Below, piece by piece: positions 32,001 through 42,796 of a DNA stretch of 64,000 nt. Every line of letters begins with the position of its first letter. Position 1 is the first letter of the stretch. A program made the translations under genes and the position numbers. Source of the stretch: Closterium sp. Naga37s-1 (taxonomy: Eukaryota; Streptophyta; Zygnematophyceae; Desmidiales; Closteriaceae); NCBI GenBank assembly GCA_947471745.1, contig CANJKZ010000955.1, positions 2,911,501 to 2,975,500 of the forward strand. The letters run 5' to 3'. The notes below the pieces were generated by a model. The model made no database searches. It saw nothing but the letters and a program-made list of their open reading frames with translations, and was not told the origin of the DNA.

Positions 32001-32429
32001 TCATCGAACTCCCACCGTCGACAGCCTCTTCGATAGCCTCGTGCAAGTCGAGGATCGCCTTCGTCGACCACACCAAAGGCAGGTCGACGAAACCCTTCGT
32101 TGACCATGCTCGTCGAAATCGTCCGCCGTCTCCCGTCGACAGCGGCATCGCAGAGGTCGGTCGCAGGTCGACCACCCTGTCGACCTGCACTCCCAGCCCG
32201 ACATCGACTTCTTCAGACAGTCGGCTGCACCTCCCGTGCACCCAACACACAGCACGCCGTGTCATCACACCAGCCGTGCAAAAGGCCACGGCACCTACTG
32301 CTGCACATCATCATCACCATCGCCGACGTCGACCAGGCGCATTTGGCCGATTGCGACGGAGCACCGGTTGAAGGGGAAAGTGCAGCGCCTTCGTCAGGAA
32401 ATCAGGTGGCTGCTCGGTAGTCAAGATGT
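32001..32429 (-). other. CopC 3' non-coding region
   Basis: GTCGAC-rich sequence between RNase H and the terminal units. The motif CAGTCGGCTGCACCTCCCGT (about 32218) recurs at 40861 and, varied, at 41804, marking other CopC 3' fragments. No gene is seen. Confidence 0.6.
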
Positions 32430-35400
32430 ACCGCAGTACGAACTTCCCGTGCTTCACCATTTACTGCACCCATGCGTGGCGTTGCTCCATGTGCTTGAGT
32501 TTGCCTTTAAGCCCCAAGCCCTCAGCGACCATGATGGCCGACGTGTTATCCACCCGAAGGACATTCGGCGTCCGAGCATCGAGCAGCTGGAATTCTGCAA
32601 GGAGGAAGCGAAGGCGGCGTCCTCCCTTGCCGGCCTCGGTTGCCGCCACGTACTCCGACTCAGTCGACTAAAGAGGCACACACTTGATGCGCTGGCTCGA
32701 CCAGGAGACGGCGGCCTCCCCGAAGACGAACACGTAGCCACCGTGCTCATCCTGTTCTGATTGTCCCATGCGTTGTCGGCGTCCACGTAGCCGACCAGAC
32801 TCAGCGACTCTGGTCCGCTGCCGAACTCCAGGGTGGCAAGGCAGCAGATGACCTCGCGCCAGTGATGGTTGCTTCTTACCGTCAAACCGCTCCATAGCTT
32901 GCTGCACAAGAAGGCAATGTCCGGCCTCGTCATCGTTGCCGCGAACTGCAGCGAGCCGACCTTCTGCCGGTACTCCTCCTCCTCGTGCGCCTGAGCATCC
33001 TCGCCGTCGAACGTCAGCTCACCGTAGGCGTCGACAGAGACCGGCGCCTTCGGGATCCGCCCGGTCTGCTCTTCGTCGATGAAGCACCTGCGCAGCTTGT
33101 CAACGTACGACTGCTGGTGCAACCACAGCTTCCTCGCCGGTTGGTCGCGCACCATATCCAGCCCGAGATAATTCTCGACCGGGCTGATCTCGCGCAGCTC
33201 AACCGCAGCCTTGAGCAGCTCCTTCAGCACTCTCAGTATCACGGTGCTGCTACTGGCGGCGAGCAGGTCGTCGGCGTAGACGAGCACCCAGCACGTCACT
33301 CCGTTGTAACCAACCTTGAAGTACAGGGCCTCATCGACCTGGCTGTTCTTCCAGTCAGCGCCACTCAGCACATCCTTGAGCTCCTTGTACCACAACAGCA
33401 GTGGCTGCTTTAGCCCGTACAGACTCTTCAGCAGCTTGCACACCCGGCTGGTCCCGTTGTCATAGTAGTCCGGCTGGTACTGTACAGCACCCTATCGAAC
33501 TTGCTCTGCAAGAAGGCGTTCTTCATGTCGAGCTGCATCAGGTTCAGGTCCAGGACGGCGACGATGCTGAGGAATATCCTCGGCGTGACGTAGCTCCTAA
33601 CTGGAGCGTACGTCTCGTCGTAGTCGGCTTTGTACACCAGCGTGAAGCCGTTCACGACCAAGCGCACCTTCTCGCGGGCGACCGTGTCGTCGATGTGGTA
33701 CTTCGTCATCAGCACCCAGCGGTTCTTCATGATGTTCACACCGCGCGGGCGTTCGCCCAGCTCCCACGTGCCCATGTTGATGAGGCTGCGGATATCCTCG
33801 TCCATGGCGGCCTTCACCGCCTTGCCCTTCCATCTCGCCAATGCCTCCTTCACCGTCATCATCACGATGTCCCAGGGTGATTGGGGCCGGCGTGCACATC
33901 AAGGTTGAGCTCGGGCAGGTCGACGTCGGCCTCAGCGTCGTAGAGCAGCGTGGTGAAGGCGGATGGTTACAGATAGGCGTGGAAGCTCAGCCGCTCCGGC
34001 GGCTTCCGACTTTGGCCTGAGTGTCGCAGTTCCTGCTTCTCGACCGGAACTTCCACCACGTCGCTGTCAGTAGACTCCTCCCCTGTCGACAGCTCCCCTT
34101 CATCGTCAACATCCTCGTCTTCGACAAGCTTCTTCGCCAGCATTCGCCCTTCGACCGGATGCTCCCCTCTCGTCGGCCCGCTTGCCGACTTCTCTTTAGT
34201 CGACAGCTCCCTTGTCAACTTCCCCGTTTGCCGCTCTCCTGTCGGCGGCACTTCTGCTGCCTCCTTCTGCACCAGCTCCCTTGTCTGCTGCTCCACTGTC
34301 GTCGACGTCTGCATATCCTTGTCGACAAGCTTGGCCGCACGTCGACCGCCAGCGATGCCACTGGCCGGCACCACAGGTGACCCCTCAAGGCTCCCCTCAT
34401 CGCTGGTGGTCGACTGCGGTGTCGACACAAGCAGGTCGGCGACGTGGGGTGGGACAACAGGATCAGGGGGAGGGGGAGAGGGTGAGACTTTTTCGACGTC
34501 CTCATCAGCAGGCTCGTCGACCTGGGCGAGCAGCGGGAACGTCGCCGTCGAGGTGTCCGTCGACGGGTGTGCCTACGTCCGTCCCAACGCCGGCCCAGAC
34601 TTCAGCTTCCACACCTCCAACGATTGCGTCTCGTATAAGATGACTTCGACCAATGTGACCACCGTGTTGTCGGTCAAGTCGAACACCTCCCAGCCCTTGC
34701 TCTCCGGCGACGCCCCCAGGTGAAGTCCCCAACGGGCCTTCGGCGCCAGCTTCCCACCGCGCTGCTGCTCGAAGACCATGAACTGCACCATGCAGTCCCA
34801 CATCCGCGCCAGCGTGAAATCGGGCTTCAAGCCGCTCAGCAGCTGGTACGGCATCGTTCCCAGTGGTGTGGTCGACCACTCCAAGCAGTTGCGCACCCAG
34901 ACGGCATGCCGCAGGGCGAGGTGCCACCAGTGGAGCTGCATGCCCATGTGCAGTAGCATCGTCCGCACGGATTCTGCTGCGGAGTATACGGGCAGGTCAG
35001 GTCGTGAACAATGCCCTTCCCGTTGACGAAGTCGGTGAACTCTCCTCCGCGGTCGAAGCGGAGCATCACAACCGTCTTCTTCGCCTGCCGCTCCACCAAG
35101 AGCAACCACTTCTCGAACACCCACAGAATGTTACTCTTCTTAGCGACCGGCGTCACCCACATGTACCGATTGTGGCGATCCTTCAGCAGCAGGAAGTACA
35201 GGCTGCCGTCCTTGGCAGCCACATGGAATGGCCCGCACAAATCAATGTCGAGGCCGGTAGCGACTTCGTGCTTCGCTGAACTCTTGATCGTGTTGATGCC
35301 GACGTGCGCGAGCCACGCGTGCCACCTGTCGGGGGTCAACTTCGTCGCAGAGGCGATCGTCCGCAAAGCCACCACCTCTGTCGATTTCGACAACGGCTTC

Positions 35401-37340
35401 GTCGAGCAGGGTCGAAGATCGGTGCAGAGGACGCGATCAGTGTAGTGTGCTCGACCAAGTACCTCGCCCGCACTCGACACGAGCAGCATCTCATCGCCGT
35501 CGTCCTGCAACTTCACGCCACTCTCCTATAGGTGGCCAGGTGACATCACGTTCACCTGCACGCTCGGAACATAGAGCATGTCGAGGATGAGGACCTGCTT
35601 CCCTGCCTCCCCTTGCAGAGCCACAATGCCACGGCCCTCGACGGTCTGCAACGCCCAGTTGAATTCGCGCACATGTTTCACGTCGCCGCTCAGCGCCATG
35701 TCGACGAACACCTCCTTCGTCCCCATCAGGTGGTGCGAGCAGCCGCTGTTAAGCAGCACCACTAGCGGATTCGCTTGCACGGCGGTCGCGACTGCCTTGA
35801 AGTCCTCCCCTGCTTCCGGTGCAAGTGAGAGTGTCGGCTCCACCCGTCCGACCATCGAGCACGACGCCTCCCCGTCGCCTCGGCCCTTGCTGCTAGAGGA
35901 GTCGACGTCCTTCGTCGAAGACGTCTTCTTTGACGTCTGCTTCTCCTTGCGCGGCTTCTCGTCCCAAATTCGACGGCCGTTGGCCGACCTCCATGGCCTC
36001 CCTTGCGGTCGTCGACGTCGGAGTCATCGCGGTCGGGACACTCGAAGGAGAGATGGTCGGGGTTGCCGCAAATCCAGCACTCCCGTGGTCGACCACCGCT
36101 GCTTCGACCGCTGTCCCAAGCCGACTTCTTCTCGTCGACGTCCTTCGTCGACCGCCCGCCTCCGCTACTTACCTCCGCCCGGCTTCCCGCGCTGCCCCTG
36201 CTGACGACTCTGCTTTGTTGGGGAGACGTATATTTCTTGCGGAAGGAGCTCCGTGGACCTCTCGTCCTCCTGCATCGCCTCATCCTTGATGATGTGGCTG
36301 GTGAGGGTGTCCTCGAAAAGCGACTCCCGCATACCGAGCATCGCCATCATCCGGCGCATGAGGTTGTAGCCGCTCGGCAATCCCTTGACAACGTGCGTGA
36401 TGTAGGACGCCGTCGGGTAGTCGACGCCCGCCATCCGCATCTCGGCGAGGATCCATCGAGCATGGTTGCAATAGTCCATCGCCGACCCTTGCTCGCCCAT
36501 CCGGAGGTGAGTCGGTTGCTCCTCCAGCTGACCGATGTACAGATCGTACGTCGCCTAGAACGTCGACAGGATGAACCGCCACGCTTGGTGGCCAGCGTCC
36601 AGTCGAAGTCGACACGACTTCAGCGCTATCTGCACTATCAGCGTGCAGCACCTCGAGATGACCATGAAGGTCAGCAAGTGAGCGACATGAAACTCCGTGC
36701 GTAGCTCGACGTCGTCCTTGACGGGTATCGGCACGTTGTCGTCGGCAAAATCCTTCAGCCTGACGATCTCATGCTGAGGCTTGATGGCTTTCCTCCACGT
36801 GATGAGGTCCCGCCGACCTTGCAGCGGCACTGGCACGACGATCTTGTCCGGCGAGAATTTGAAATAGTCGTACGCCGGCGCGATCCTGTCCGATGGGGCG
36901 AGAGTGGCGTCACCCGACGTCGGAATCGCCCCTCTCACTGGGAGACCCCTGCTTCGTTGGGGAGAGTGGCGTCACCCGTCGACGTTGACATGCGAGCTGC
37001 CAACAGCCGCCGTCGACCGCTGCACTCGCGCCTGACTCCCGTCGACGCCACAGCCGGCCCTAATCACACCTCTCTTCTACGTGCCCTCGCTGCTGCCGAC
37101 TTGGTCACCGCCGTCGACCTCCTTGTCGACGCCCCCTTTGTTGAGTGCCGGTCGAGGAGATACAGGTCCGGAGGGGTGATCCGTCGCCCACTGCGCACAT
37201 ATGCCTAGCTGAACCACCTCCAAAAGGAGGGTCGGCCCGAACTCGCCAACCTCGTGGCGTCTCCTCGCATCAGTGAATCGTGCCCCTAGACTATCTTCAA
37301 CCACCTTGAATCCTACCAGGACATGCATCATAGTCTGCAC
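32430..37340 (-). pseudogene. gag-pol region of C2 (broken)
   Basis: Reading from right: Gag with LEDSLGARFTDARRRHEVGEFG (near 37250), PDKIVVPVPLQGRRDLITWR and MRMAGVDYPTASYITHVVKG; knuckle CWICGNPDHLSFEC (near 36060-36100); protease region SGCSHHLMGTKEVF (near 35720); integrase LCGPFHVAAKDGSLYFLLL and LRFDRGGEFTDF with TPQQN (34990-35260); reverse transcriptase NLMQLDMKNAFLQSKFD (near 33520) and LLKSLYGLKQPLLLWYKEL, VLVYADDLLAA (near 33270); RNase H GYVDADNAWDNQ near 32780. It belongs to a copia lineage distinct from CopA and CopB. Several interruptions are present. Confidence 0.82.
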
Positions 37341-37584
37341 GTGCTGCCGGCCTACGAATGACTTCGGTAAGTGAGCAATCGGCTACTAGTCTAAAGGTTT
37401 CTTGCAAGGCCGTCCACACTCACCGCACCAGGCAAAGAATCACTCTACAACAGTGGGGAGCTAGACTACGGGGGGTTGGCACGAGTTCTAGGAATGATCG
37501 TAGCTTTTCCTACGTTGCTTAGCGCTTGCACATTCACGGGAAGAATTGGCAAGAGTTTCCACTAACAAAGTTGGGATTCCGGAA
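37341..37584 (-). repeat. region upstream of gag in C2 with terminal-repeat block
   Basis: Non-coding sequence upstream of C2 gag. The part 37434-37584 (AATCACTCTACAACAGTGGG to GATTCCGGAATGATTGCC) is repeated at 31420-31575. The part 37341-37433 aligns with C1 near 11800-11850 (GTAGGCCGGCAGC). It is probably the 5' LTR and leader. Confidence 0.55.
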
Positions 37585-40130
37585 TGATTGCCAGGCGGAA
37601 GTGCCTTAGTGAATATATCAGCAGTGTTGGCCCTAGTGGCCACGTACGCAAGACAAAGCTGGCCATGCTGCTGCAACTCTCGAGCAAGAAAGTATTGGAG
37701 AGCAATGTGCTTTGTTCTGTGCTCCAGTCTGTGCTCCTCACACAAGGCAATCATGGCCTTGTTGTCTACGTACAGAACTGGAGGCAAACGAGGCTGCTCT
37801 CCCAAGTCGGTCACCAGGTAGGTGAGCCAGCGTAGCTCCTGTGCAGCCATGGCCCCTGCGTAAATCTCAGCCTCACAAATGGATCTGAGAACCAAAGACG
37901 AGCGGGTAGACCGCCAAGAAACAGAGTCGGAACCGAGGCTAAAGGTGTAACCCTGTGACGACCGCTGCGTAGCTGAGTCGTCAACCCAAGAAGCGTCTAC
38001 GTGACCAGTGAGGACAACTGGACCCCGTCCTCCAAGCACGAGCCCCATGCCCGAACTACTGCACAAGTAACGCAGTACCCTCTTCGCAGCATCCCAATGC
38101 ACCTTTTGGTGCCTACCAGGAGCCACGTAGTGAGCCAGAACGCCGAGAGGGTACGCAAGGTCAGGTCGTGTGCACGTCATTAGGTACATGAGGCAACCCA
38201 CAAGCTCTGGGTACGGACCACTCAGCTCTACTGACTTGTCCGAAGGTGGAGCTGAGAGTGGGTGACCGGTAGATAGAGGAGTGGGCTGTGGCAAGGAGAA
38301 CTGGAAGCTGAAGCGCTGAAGGACCCGGTGCACCATGGGTGATGGTGCGCCGTGCTTTGTCCTGCGTGATCTGCAAGCCAAGATAGCTGCGCAGTTCACC
38401 CAGGTCAGTGCAGGTGTGTCTCTTCTGCAGCTCCGACTTCACAAGGGTCAGTGCCTTGGTGTCAGCAGTGGTAAAGACCAGGTTGTCGACGTAGACGAGG
38501 ACGTAGAACGGCGGCAGCGAGGTGTCGGTGCGTAGAAACAGCGATGGGTCAGCAGTAGAAGGGGCAAACCCAAGAGCCGCAAGTGTAGTCCTCAGTGTGT
38601 CGTGCCACTCGCGAGGCGCCTGGCGGAGACCGTAGACTGGCCGGCGGAGGCTCCACTGGGTACTTGCAGGAAACAACCCAGTGAAGCCAGGTGGGCAGTG
38701 CAGCCAGATCTCCTCGTGCAGGCTGCTCTGCAAGAAAGCTGTGCTGAAGTCAAGAGAGTGCAGCTCGTAGTCACACTGAGCAGCGACGTGCAGCAACACC
38801 CAAAGAGTGGTCATCTTCGGGGTGGGGGAGAAGGTCTGGAAGTAGTCAATCCCCTGTCGCTGACTGAAGCCTCAAGCAACGTAACGCGCCTTGAAGGCAG
38901 GCGGAGAACCCGGCGGCCGCTTCACCCTGAAAATCCACATGCCATCGACTATGTTCGCCCCAGGTGGGGGAACCTCGTCGACGTAGGTGCCTGTGGACTT
39001 CCAGGATGCCATCTCGGAATCCATGGCTGCCTGCCACTGAGAGGAGTAAGGACCCGTAATCGCCTCTGCGTAAGAGCGCGGGGTCCGGATGTCTGGTGCA
39101 TCCGGGTCTCCCTCAGGGGCAAGCAGCATGGAAGCCAAACGAGGTACACCAGCTGCAAGACACTCAAAGTCCTCCTGCCTGTCCTCAAGGACGTCCGTGC
39201 CAAGAGCACACTCAACCCCGACGGATGGAGGACTGGCAGACGCAGACTCAGCAACAAGAGCAGTGGCGTAGTCTAGACGACAAGCAGCAGCAAAGTCAAC
39301 TAGCTCAGCAACGAGGGCAGACACAGCAGTGGACTCAAAAGAAGGGTCGGTGACAACAGTGGTAAGGAGACGAGAGACAGCGGGACTGGCAGCACAAGCG
39401 CCGTCAGACTCAGGGTCAGGGACGACAGGAAGAGAGGACTCAGGAGGAGGAGGCAGAGGAACACGCAGTGGAACAGAGGAAGGACGAAGTGCCATAGTGT
39501 GTGGGCCAGGGACAGGAGGAGGACGCGAACGAGGAAGGCGACGACCAGTACGAACAGGGGAGGTAGGACGAGACGCAGGCTCACGATGCTCTGTAAGACT
39601 GTCGGTCTGCTCACTGTAAGGAGAAGGAGCAGGGAGTGGGGAGGCAGGCTGTAATAGCGGCTGTGACTGGTCAAGCGGTGGACACAGTAAGGGAGGAGGA
39701 AGGCCAGTAGAAGACGGGACACCAAGAACCTGCTGAAGCAGGGGAACGAAGTACGGTCATGGCTGCACAGTGCCTCTAGCTCCTCTAGCTCCAGGGTCAA
39801 CAGCTCCAGCTCCTCCAGCTCTTGCGCCTCCAGCGCCAGTGCCTCCAGCTCCAGCTCCTCCAGCTCCAGCAGCTCCAGGCTCCGTAGGGTCTCCAGATCC
39901 AGCTCCCCCAACACCACCAGTTCCGGCAGCTCCAGTACCCCTGGTACGAGCACCTCCAGGACCAGCAGCTGCAGCACCTCCGGTACCACCAGCTCCGACA
40001 GTAACTCCAGCTCCTCTAGCTCCAGTGTCTCCAGCAGCAGAGTCTCCAGCTCCGGCAGCTCCACTCCAAAGGCGGGTGCGCTGGGCAAACCACTCGCGCA
40101 GCTGCTGCGGGGAGATAGGCTTCGGCCGGG
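37585..40130 (-). pseudogene. pol region of B7: linker, RT, RNase H (broken)
   Basis: RNase H (37585-38160) shows YTFSLGSDSVSW, EAEIYAGAMAAQELRW, YVDNKAMIALCEEH and TKHIALQYFLAREL. Reverse transcriptase (38160-38950) shows FSTAFLQSSLHEEIWL, YGLRQAPREWHDTL, FYVLVYVDNLVFTTAD and RHTCTDLGELRSYLGL. The N-terminal RT region has STGTYVDEVPPPGANIVDGM. The linker (39500-40130) is rich in alanine, glycine and proline codons. Domain order and motifs match B5 and B8. Confidence 0.82.
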
Positions 40131-40134
40131 GAGA

Positions 40135-40545
40135 CAGCCGTGGCGAAGGGCCGAGGCTAGGGGTGACGGGCGCGGGCCGGGGCGTAGGGGGCGTCAGTCA
40201 CGGGCCTAGGGGCGTCGGGCGACGGGCTGGGGCGCTTGGCCTAGGGGCGACGGGCCGGGCTAGGGGCGACGGGCCCACGGGCCCGGCTAGAGGCGACGGG
40301 CCGGCCTAGGGGCGACGGGCCTATGGGCGACGGGCCGGGGCGTAGGGCCAGGGCAACGGGCCTATGGGCAACGGGCCTATGGGCCGGTCTAGGGGCGACA
40401 TGCCTAGGGGCGACGGGCCAGGGCTAGGGGCGACAAGCCGCACGAGGGCGGCGCGCTGGGCAGCAGGTGCGGCACGAGGGTCGCGAGGGGCGGCTAGTGG
40501 GGCAGTGCAGTGGTGGGCCCAAGGAAAAAAAAACGGTCCTAGCAA
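40135..40545. repeat. GC-rich leader array of B7
   Basis: Short repeats built on GGCCTAGGGGCGACGGGCC, as in other CopB leaders but with a shorter unit (about 18-30 bp). No gene is visible. Confidence 0.78.
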
Positions 40546-40564
40546 TGGACCTGCTCTGAAACCA

Positions 40565-40686
40565 TGTCAGAAGAATGAATTTACTATGAAACAGTTGGGT
40601 ACAAGTACTAACCCTAATTGGGTTGTACCCCTTATGGGCTACCCCACTAAAGCCTACACAATTGTAAGCAATATAACATTCTCACA
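40565..40686 (-). repeat. 5' mini-LTR of B7 (122 bp)
   Basis: The minus strand starts TGTGAGAATGTTATATTGC and ends TTCATTCTTCTGACA, followed by the primer site. It forms an inverted pair with the plus-strand LTR at 40706-40837. Confidence 0.88.
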
Positions 40687-40705
40687 CACTTTGCCTATGG
40701 GGGTG

Positions 40706-40837
40706 TGTCAGAATGTTATAGTGGTTACAATTGTGTAGGCTATAGTGGGGTAGCCCATAAGGGGTACAACCCAATGAGGGTTAGTACTTGTACCCACCTG
40801 TTTCATAGTTCATTCATTCTTGTTCATTCTTCTGACA
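40706..40837 (+). repeat. plus-strand CopB mini-LTR (132 bp)
   Basis: Starts TGTCAGAATGTTATAGTGG and ends TTCATTCTTCTGACA. It is preceded by the CopB polypurine tract TTTGCCTATGGGGGTG (40690-40705), so it is a 3' LTR whose element body has been lost. Confidence 0.88.
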
Positions 40838-40952
40838 CCCAGTGTAGATTTCTGCAGAACAGTCGGCTGCACCTCCCGTGCACCCGACCACAAAGTCGGC
40901 TTCGCCCAAGCGAGGGCGGGGCCAGCTCCCTATTCCCATTAACAACATTCGC
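40838..40952 (-). other. CopC 3' fragment
   Basis: Carries, on the minus strand, the motif GGCCCCGCCCTCGCTTGGGC and the GCAGCCGACTGTT block seen at the start of C1 and at 41800-41875. No gene is present. Confidence 0.6.
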
Positions 40953-41105
40953 TGTCAAAATCTAAAGGAAGGAATGAATCAGAGAAGAGTTGAGAGAAGA
41001 GGGATTACACTAGCAGGCAGTTGAGTACATATAGCAAACCCTAAGTTGGGCTGTACTCACTATTGAGTAACCCACTGCAGGCTAGACAAATATAACATTT
41101 TGACA
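40953..41105 (-). repeat. divergent mini-LTR (153 bp)
   Basis: The minus strand starts TGTCAAAATGTTATATTTG and ends TTTAGATTTTGACA, directly after a tract CCACTTTGGCTATGGGGGTG (41106-41125). It keeps the CopB core but with the outer stem changed to GAGTACA...TGTACTC on both sides. It is a 3' LTR of another CopB-related element. Confidence 0.78.
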
Positions 41106-41484
41106 CACCCCCATAGCCAAAGTGGGGTGTAATCAGCACAACAAGCAGCAGTTTATAGTTCACAAATATAAGCAAAGCTAGAGGCAGTCACACACGGTAA
41201 GTGAGGAGGACGAGGGACTGTGAGAGGAGAGGAGATAGGAGGCAACGGGGGGGCGACGACGCGCAGCCCCCCAGGTCGCCTCGACGGGCGACGGGGGGGC
41301 GACGCGCAGGTCCCCGGGGACGCAGAAAACCGCCGCGCGCCCAGCAGGGCGGCGCGACGGGCAGAAAAATTGCCGCGCGGAAGGCAGGAAAACAGCGCGC
41401 GCCCGAGGCGCGCGATAGGCAGGACAGCAGCAGCGGAAGCTAACAGTGGGCACATGCACAGGATCGACCTGTGAGGGTCGACCT
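41106..41484. other. GC-rich leader-like stretch
   Basis: Follows the polypurine tract at 41106-41125. Most of the rest is GC-rich repeat-like sequence (GGGCGACGGGGGGGCGACGC) lying just inside the primer site at 41485-41496, so it looks like the leader of the element with LTR 41497-41627. No gene is seen. Confidence 0.5.
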
Positions 41485-41627
41485 GCTCTGATTCCATGTT
41501 AGAATATTGACCGAATGAATGACTGAACTAGCAAGCAGGTGGGTACAAGTAGGAAACCTAAAAGTGTTGTACCCTATAAGAACTACCCCACTACAGCCTA
41601 GATCGACTATAGTATATATGCTTGACA
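41485..41627 (-). repeat. mini-LTR (131 bp) with primer site, next to CopC sequence
   Basis: LTR 41497-41627: the minus strand starts TGTCAAGCATATATAC and ends CAATATTCTAACA. Primer site TGGAATCAGAGC occupies 41485-41496. Upstream on the minus strand is a purine-rich tract (GTTGGGGGGCGAA) preceded by CopC 3'-type sequence. The LTR core is CopB-like while its neighbour sequence is CopC-like. Confidence 0.82.
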
Positions 41628-41881
41628 TTCGCCCCCCAACGTCACCAAGTCGGCAACTCCACAGGTCGACGAGTCCCTTTGTCGACCACCAGTCAAAGTC
41701 GGTCGCCGGCTTCCCGTAGTCGACGGCTTCGCAGTCGCCCTGTGTAGGTCGACCAACTCCGTCGACCTGCTCGCCCAAGACAGCGTCTCCCACTGCAGAC
41801 AGTCGACTGCACCATATGCGCACCTGACCACAAGGTCGGCTCCGCCCTAGCGAGACGGGGCCAATTTTCGTTATTATGGGT
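41628..41881 (-). other. CopC 3' fragment before a mini-LTR
   Basis: GTCGAC-rich sequence with the GGCCCCGTCTCGCTAGGGCGG motif and the CAGTCGACTGTCTGCAGT block, as in C1 and C2. It ends at about 41881, where the sequence changes to the transposase tail of the pogo-like element. Confidence 0.6.
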
Positions 41882-42365
41882 CAACCCACTCTGTGCAACC
41901 CACGAGACCGACTCTCATGGTGAAGCCACTGCATATGCTGAAGGCAGCAATGAGGAGACTGAGAAGGATGAGCTCAACCATGACCCTGACGACCCAACTA
42001 CCTATGACTTGGAGGATGAGTAGGCACTGCCCATAACAGACATGCATGAGTGGTAGTTGTGTAGGGAGTAGAATTTAGGATGTACTAAACAGTTATGACA
42101 ATGATGCTGTTGTGACAATGGTGGTGGTAGCTGTGCTAGAAGCATGATTAAGCTTGTAATTAAATTGAAGGACAATATTTGCTGATTTAGTGATGCATTT
42201 TGACTCCTTTAATTAGACATCATGCACAGATGTAAAGGGCCAAATGGGGTGGTGGGTATATAAACATTATATGTAATAGGGTTCGTCCTCACAGATTGGT
42301 CCTAAATAAGCATTCTCCCCCCTCTCCCCTTCCTCCCCCCCCCCCCCCCTACGCATATAAGACCC
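41882..42365 (+). mobile_element. pogo/Tigger-like DNA transposon, right part
   Basis: Starts with an acidic open stretch (41906-42022), continues with about 330 bp of AT-rich non-coding sequence like a 3' untranslated part, and ends near CGCATATAAGACCC (42352-42365), the inverted match of the motif at 28630. A C run at 42335-42350 precedes it. I infer that this is the other half of the element at 28630-30726. Confidence 0.5.
41906..42022 (+). pseudogene. acidic C-terminal tail, probably of the pogo-like transposase
   Basis: An open stretch reading ETDSHGEATAYAEGSNEE, then TEKDELNHDPDDPTTYDLEDE and a stop. It is too short to stand alone and has no start of its own. Acidic tails after the catalytic core are common in pogo/Tigger transposases, and the left part stops short of such a tail. 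Joining to 30726 is an inference; it could instead belong to another gene cut by the LTR nest. Confidence 0.45.
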
Positions 42366-42439
42366 AGGGGACTCTCTTTCCAGCGAGTCTTATATCCAGA
42401 AAAATACGATATGTGCTGGCTACCTAGTTATGGAAAAAG

Positions 42440-42672
42440 TCACTCAAAACTTTTGGAGATTTTGTTCAAAACGCATCCCAACGTTGTTCACGAATCATCG
42501 TGCCCCGCAAAATTGCTTGCCACGTGTACATTTCGAAGGTTGTGGGCGATAGTAGAGGAAAGGAATAAGGGAGGGAAGGAAATAAATAAAAACACAATAG
42601 GAAAAAGGAACGATTTGAAGAAGGATCAACCCTAAACACCTTGCAAGTTCTTGTATTTATGGGTGATCCTTC
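42440..42672 (+). repeat. left arm of a diverged hairpin (foldback/MITE-like) element
   Basis: The AT-rich sequence pairs, in inverted order, with 49559-49735. Examples are GTTCAAAACGCATCCCA here against TGGGATGTGTTTTGAAC there, and AACGATTTGAAGAAGGATCA here against TGATCCTTCCCAAATCGTT across the B8 insertion. The loop is the short stretch ACCCTAAACACC ... TTTATGGGT. There is no coding potential. It is probably an old DNA-transposon derivative. Confidence 0.65.
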
Positions 42673-42796
42673 TGAGAAGAAATGAGGAATGAATTGACTA
42701 AGGGAAAGTTGGGTACAAAAGCAAACCCTAGAAAACTGTACCCCATATGTGCTACCCCACTATAGCCTACAGTAGCTATGTCATATAAATCTGACA
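42673..42796 (-). repeat. 3' mini-LTR of B8 (124 bp)
   Basis: The minus strand starts TGTCAGATTTATATGAC and ends TTTCTTCTCA. It is preceded on the minus strand by TTTGCCTATGGGGGTG. It matches the 5' LTR except for one base. Confidence 0.95.

Larger units (their letters stand above)
30727..37584 (-). mobile_element. CopC copy C2, near full-length
   Basis: Minus-strand CopC element. A region upstream of gag (37341-37584), gag, protease, integrase, reverse transcriptase and RNase H (37340 down to about 32430), and GTCGAC-rich non-coding sequence (30727-32430) holding two related terminal units are present. A shared block of about 150 bp occurs at the right end (37434-37584) and at 31420-31575, with a more distant copy at 30727-30900, as expected for terminal repeats. 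It is broken in several places and clearly older than A4 or B8. On the right it abuts CopB RNase H (B7). Confidence 0.75.
37585..40686 (-). mobile_element. CopB copy B7, with 5' LTR, leader, linker, RT and RNase H
   Basis: From right: mini-LTR (40565-40686), primer site (TGGTTTCAGAGC on minus, 40553-40564), leader repeats, the integrase-RT linker, reverse transcriptase and most of RNase H. Gag and integrase parts are not present in this copy. It ends at 37585 where C2 abuts its RNase H (ANTADIFTKALPPGNH). It is broken several times. Confidence 0.82.

Noticed and set aside
41201-41474. Arginine-rich frames in the GC-rich stretch near 41300
   Set aside because: GC-rich leader-like sequence; open in several frames at once, so not credible as coding.
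42411-42635. 74-codon frame in the hairpin arm
   Set aside because: Short, no homology, and inside an inverted-repeat arm that explains the sequence.
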